Assembly: GCA_008931825.1 (NCBI GenBank)
Contig: QXVZ01011519.1
Span: forward strand, 1-20,808
Origin: Phallusia fumigata
Taxonomy: Eukaryota; Chordata; Ascidiacea; Phlebobranchia; Ascidiidae
DNA length: 20,808 nt
Direction: 5' to 3'
Notes under the pieces: model-generated
Database searches by the model: none
What the model was told of the DNA's origin: nothing
What the model saw: the letters and a program-made list of their open reading frames with translations, nothing else
Translations under genes and position numbers: made by a program
Part shown: positions 19,280 through 20,808 of the stretch, in pieces
Numbering within the stretch: the first letter of the stretch is position 1
Layout of the letters: the number at the start of each line of letters is the position of its first letter

Positions 19280-19287
19280 CGCCTAAC

Positions 19288-20021
19288 GTTGTGTCTTGGG
19301 CAAATAACAAGTTTATCAAATGTGTTTGGTGTGATTGGGATGTACCATTTGAAATAAATTAGTACATCATTCAACAACCACTGTTGTATCACAGATGAGA
19401 AACTTATTTTTATGAAAGTTCCCAATCTAAGGTCAAAAAACGTCACTTGGACAAATCAGGGGCACCTATGTACATCCTTATTTAGCAAAATCTTCGATTG
19501 TTTCAGAACTGAGTTATAAAGATTGAAGATATTAGTAGAAGTTAATTCCAAATTGTCTTTCTGTAGCTCGAGTGGGCAATGATACAGTTGTTTAGGGTTA
19601 AAAGTTATTGCTTATTTTTAGTTCTTGGTTAACAGCTTGTAGTGCAAAAATAGCGCCATCAAGGAAGGAATTATGGACAACAGGAATTTGAATAGCCGGC
19701 AGCGATTTTACTTGTTCGCCATGAGTGGACGTAGTCAGTTTCGGTTCCGTCTGGAACCGAGGCTTACGGAAGCAGCTGCTACGAGGCTGTAGTAAAACTG
19801 CTGGCTAATCGCCATATGCTGCTTTACTTTACTTGACTGCGTCAGAGGCAGCACCCAGTAAACAGTGCCGATGGATGGTGGTCTAACGTATACAGTATCT
19901 GGCGAGAAGTTAAACCTCACCCAGGGAACTGAGCAGAATCGGTTTCTGAATGTCAACGCTTGTTTAAAGTGTTACTGCGCAATACTTGGGCAAACAAACC
20001 GAGTGACCCGCTGGTTTACAC
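19288..20021. other. Non-coding stretch upstream of the duplicated unit
   Basis: No exon of UGCG or any other gene is recognisable. At 19741-19760 there is an 8-bp perfect inverted repeat with a 4-base loop (tcggttcc / ggaaccga). Frames on both strands around 19735-20120 are short and unlike known proteins. Confidence 0.4.
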
Positions 20022-20325
20022 ACTGTGAATGCGCACTTTACCTGTCCCAGCCAATATTTGCCAACCCAGTGTGGCATCGGGATAGGCCTAACGCAAAAAA
20101 ATCGTCATGGGTTAATGTTTGACGTTCCCATTGTGATTTTCCTAGCCATCGCAACCCTGAGTGCGTCGACGCGTAAAATGTCAAGACGCTCCGGCCAGTT
20201 CTCATCAACTGTGGTAAAATATGGTTGCCGTGTACGCGGGTCTAGAAGAAACGCTTTCGCTTTGGAGCGCATGTGACTAGATTGAGGCTGATCCAACACC
20301 CCTCACGTTAAGAGCATGACGGTGG
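20022..20325. repeat. 304-bp unit, copy 1
   Basis: Identical to 20327-20630 except for one base near the left end (cctgtccc against cccgtccc). The copies are in direct orientation and separated by one N. Copy 1 is the right-hand end of one contig and copy 2 the left-hand end of the next, the pattern of an overlap the assembler failed to merge. Confidence 0.85.
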
Positions 20326-20326
20326 N
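20326..20326. other. Single N: contig join
   Basis: An N exactly between the two copies of the 304-bp unit. Confidence 0.85.
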
Positions 20327-20630
20327 ACTGTGAATGCGCACTTTACCCGTCCCAGCCAATATTTGCCAACCCAGTGTGGCATCGGGATAGGCCTAACGCA
20401 AAAAAATCGTCATGGGTTAATGTTTGACGTTCCCATTGTGATTTTCCTAGCCATCGCAACCCTGAGTGCGTCGACGCGTAAAATGTCAAGACGCTCCGGC
20501 CAGTTCTCATCAACTGTGGTAAAATATGGTTGCCGTGTACGCGGGTCTAGAAGAAACGCTTTCGCTTTGGAGCGCATGTGACTAGATTGAGGCTGATCCA
20601 ACACCCCTCACGTTAAGAGCATGACGGTGG
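20327..20630. repeat. 304-bp unit, copy 2
   Basis: Direct copy of 20022-20325. Sequence continues uniquely after ggtgg at 20630, so only one copy is likely to exist in each haplotype. Three frames stay open over most of the unit, and one minus frame is bounded by an acceptor (TTCTTCTAG|AC) and, in copy 1, a donor (GACAG|GTAAAG). I do not recognise the product. Confidence 0.8.
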
Positions 20631-20808
20631 TGGTCACATGATTCTATTTCGATCATGCGCGGCGGAATAGCTCATTACGTCATCGCTTTGCACGCGCCGC
20701 CGGCCTGGCTCACTCCAGCGGCTGGTGCTAAGTACATGTACAGCGCAAGGCTTTAAGTAATTTGATTCAACCCACACGGTCGATTCACGAGATCGTTACG
20801 CGCGCTAT
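20631..20808. other. CpG-rich right edge
   Basis: G+C- and CpG-rich compared with the rest, with attacgtcatc (a CRE-like half site) and tcacatgat. It may be near a promoter, but no start codon or gene can be assigned. Confidence 0.3.

Noticed and set aside
1-20808. A novel multi-gene system, CRISPR array or operon
   Set aside because: All confidently read genes are ordinary animal genes with unrelated functions and separate promoters. There are no regularly spaced repeats.

Overview
The window looks like nuclear DNA from a compact, AT-rich invertebrate animal genome. It has short GT-AG introns (many 53-90 bp), the standard genetic code, and animal-type genes. A tunicate such as Ciona would fit the intron sizes and the strong difference between haplotypes, but that is inference; the sequence itself only establishes Metazoa. 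Four single N characters (12327, 13116, 13561, 20326) mark contig joins, and each is flanked by sequence repeated elsewhere in the window.

Layout, left to right. (1) 942-4087, minus: a 13-exon gene I rebuilt from splice sites and reading phase, encoding a six-blade kelch propeller with a C-terminal coiled coil (about 508 aa, not assignable to a named gene). One intron carries a hAT-type MITE with an 8-bp target duplication. (2) 4728-5019: a second hAT-like MITE of another family. (3) 5376-6491, minus: a complete six-exon V-ATPase proteolipid subunit c'' (ATP6V0B, 208 aa). (4) 7711-11118, minus: an intronless 1135-aa Na-K-Cl cotransporter (SLC12A1/2 type) with its whole regulatory N-terminus, probably a functional retrogene. 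(5) 12051-14477, plus: RPL38, transcribed divergently from the cotransporter. It appears once complete (13565-14477) and once as two fragments (12048-12326 and 13117-13560). A 787-bp copy of the cotransporter 3' end (12329-13115) lies between the fragments. This is best read as unmerged alleles joined by the assembler. (6) 14509-17606: about 3 kb with no recognisable gene. (7) 17607-18920, minus: the last two coding exons of ceramide glucosyltransferase (UGCG); the rest of that gene is not recognisable in the window. (8) 19088-19279: a third hAT-like MITE with a perfect 8-bp target duplication. (9) 20022-20630: a 304-bp unit present twice around an N, again probably an assembly overlap.

The genes are unrelated housekeeping, transport and lipid functions: proton pumping, ion cotransport, ribosome, glucosylceramide synthesis and an unknown kelch protein. 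Nothing suggests a gene cluster or a new multi-gene system. The most informative observations are the intronless cotransporter, the haplotype patchwork around RPL38, the unnamed kelch/coiled-coil gene, and three different short hAT elements, one of which accounts for most of the intron that carries it.
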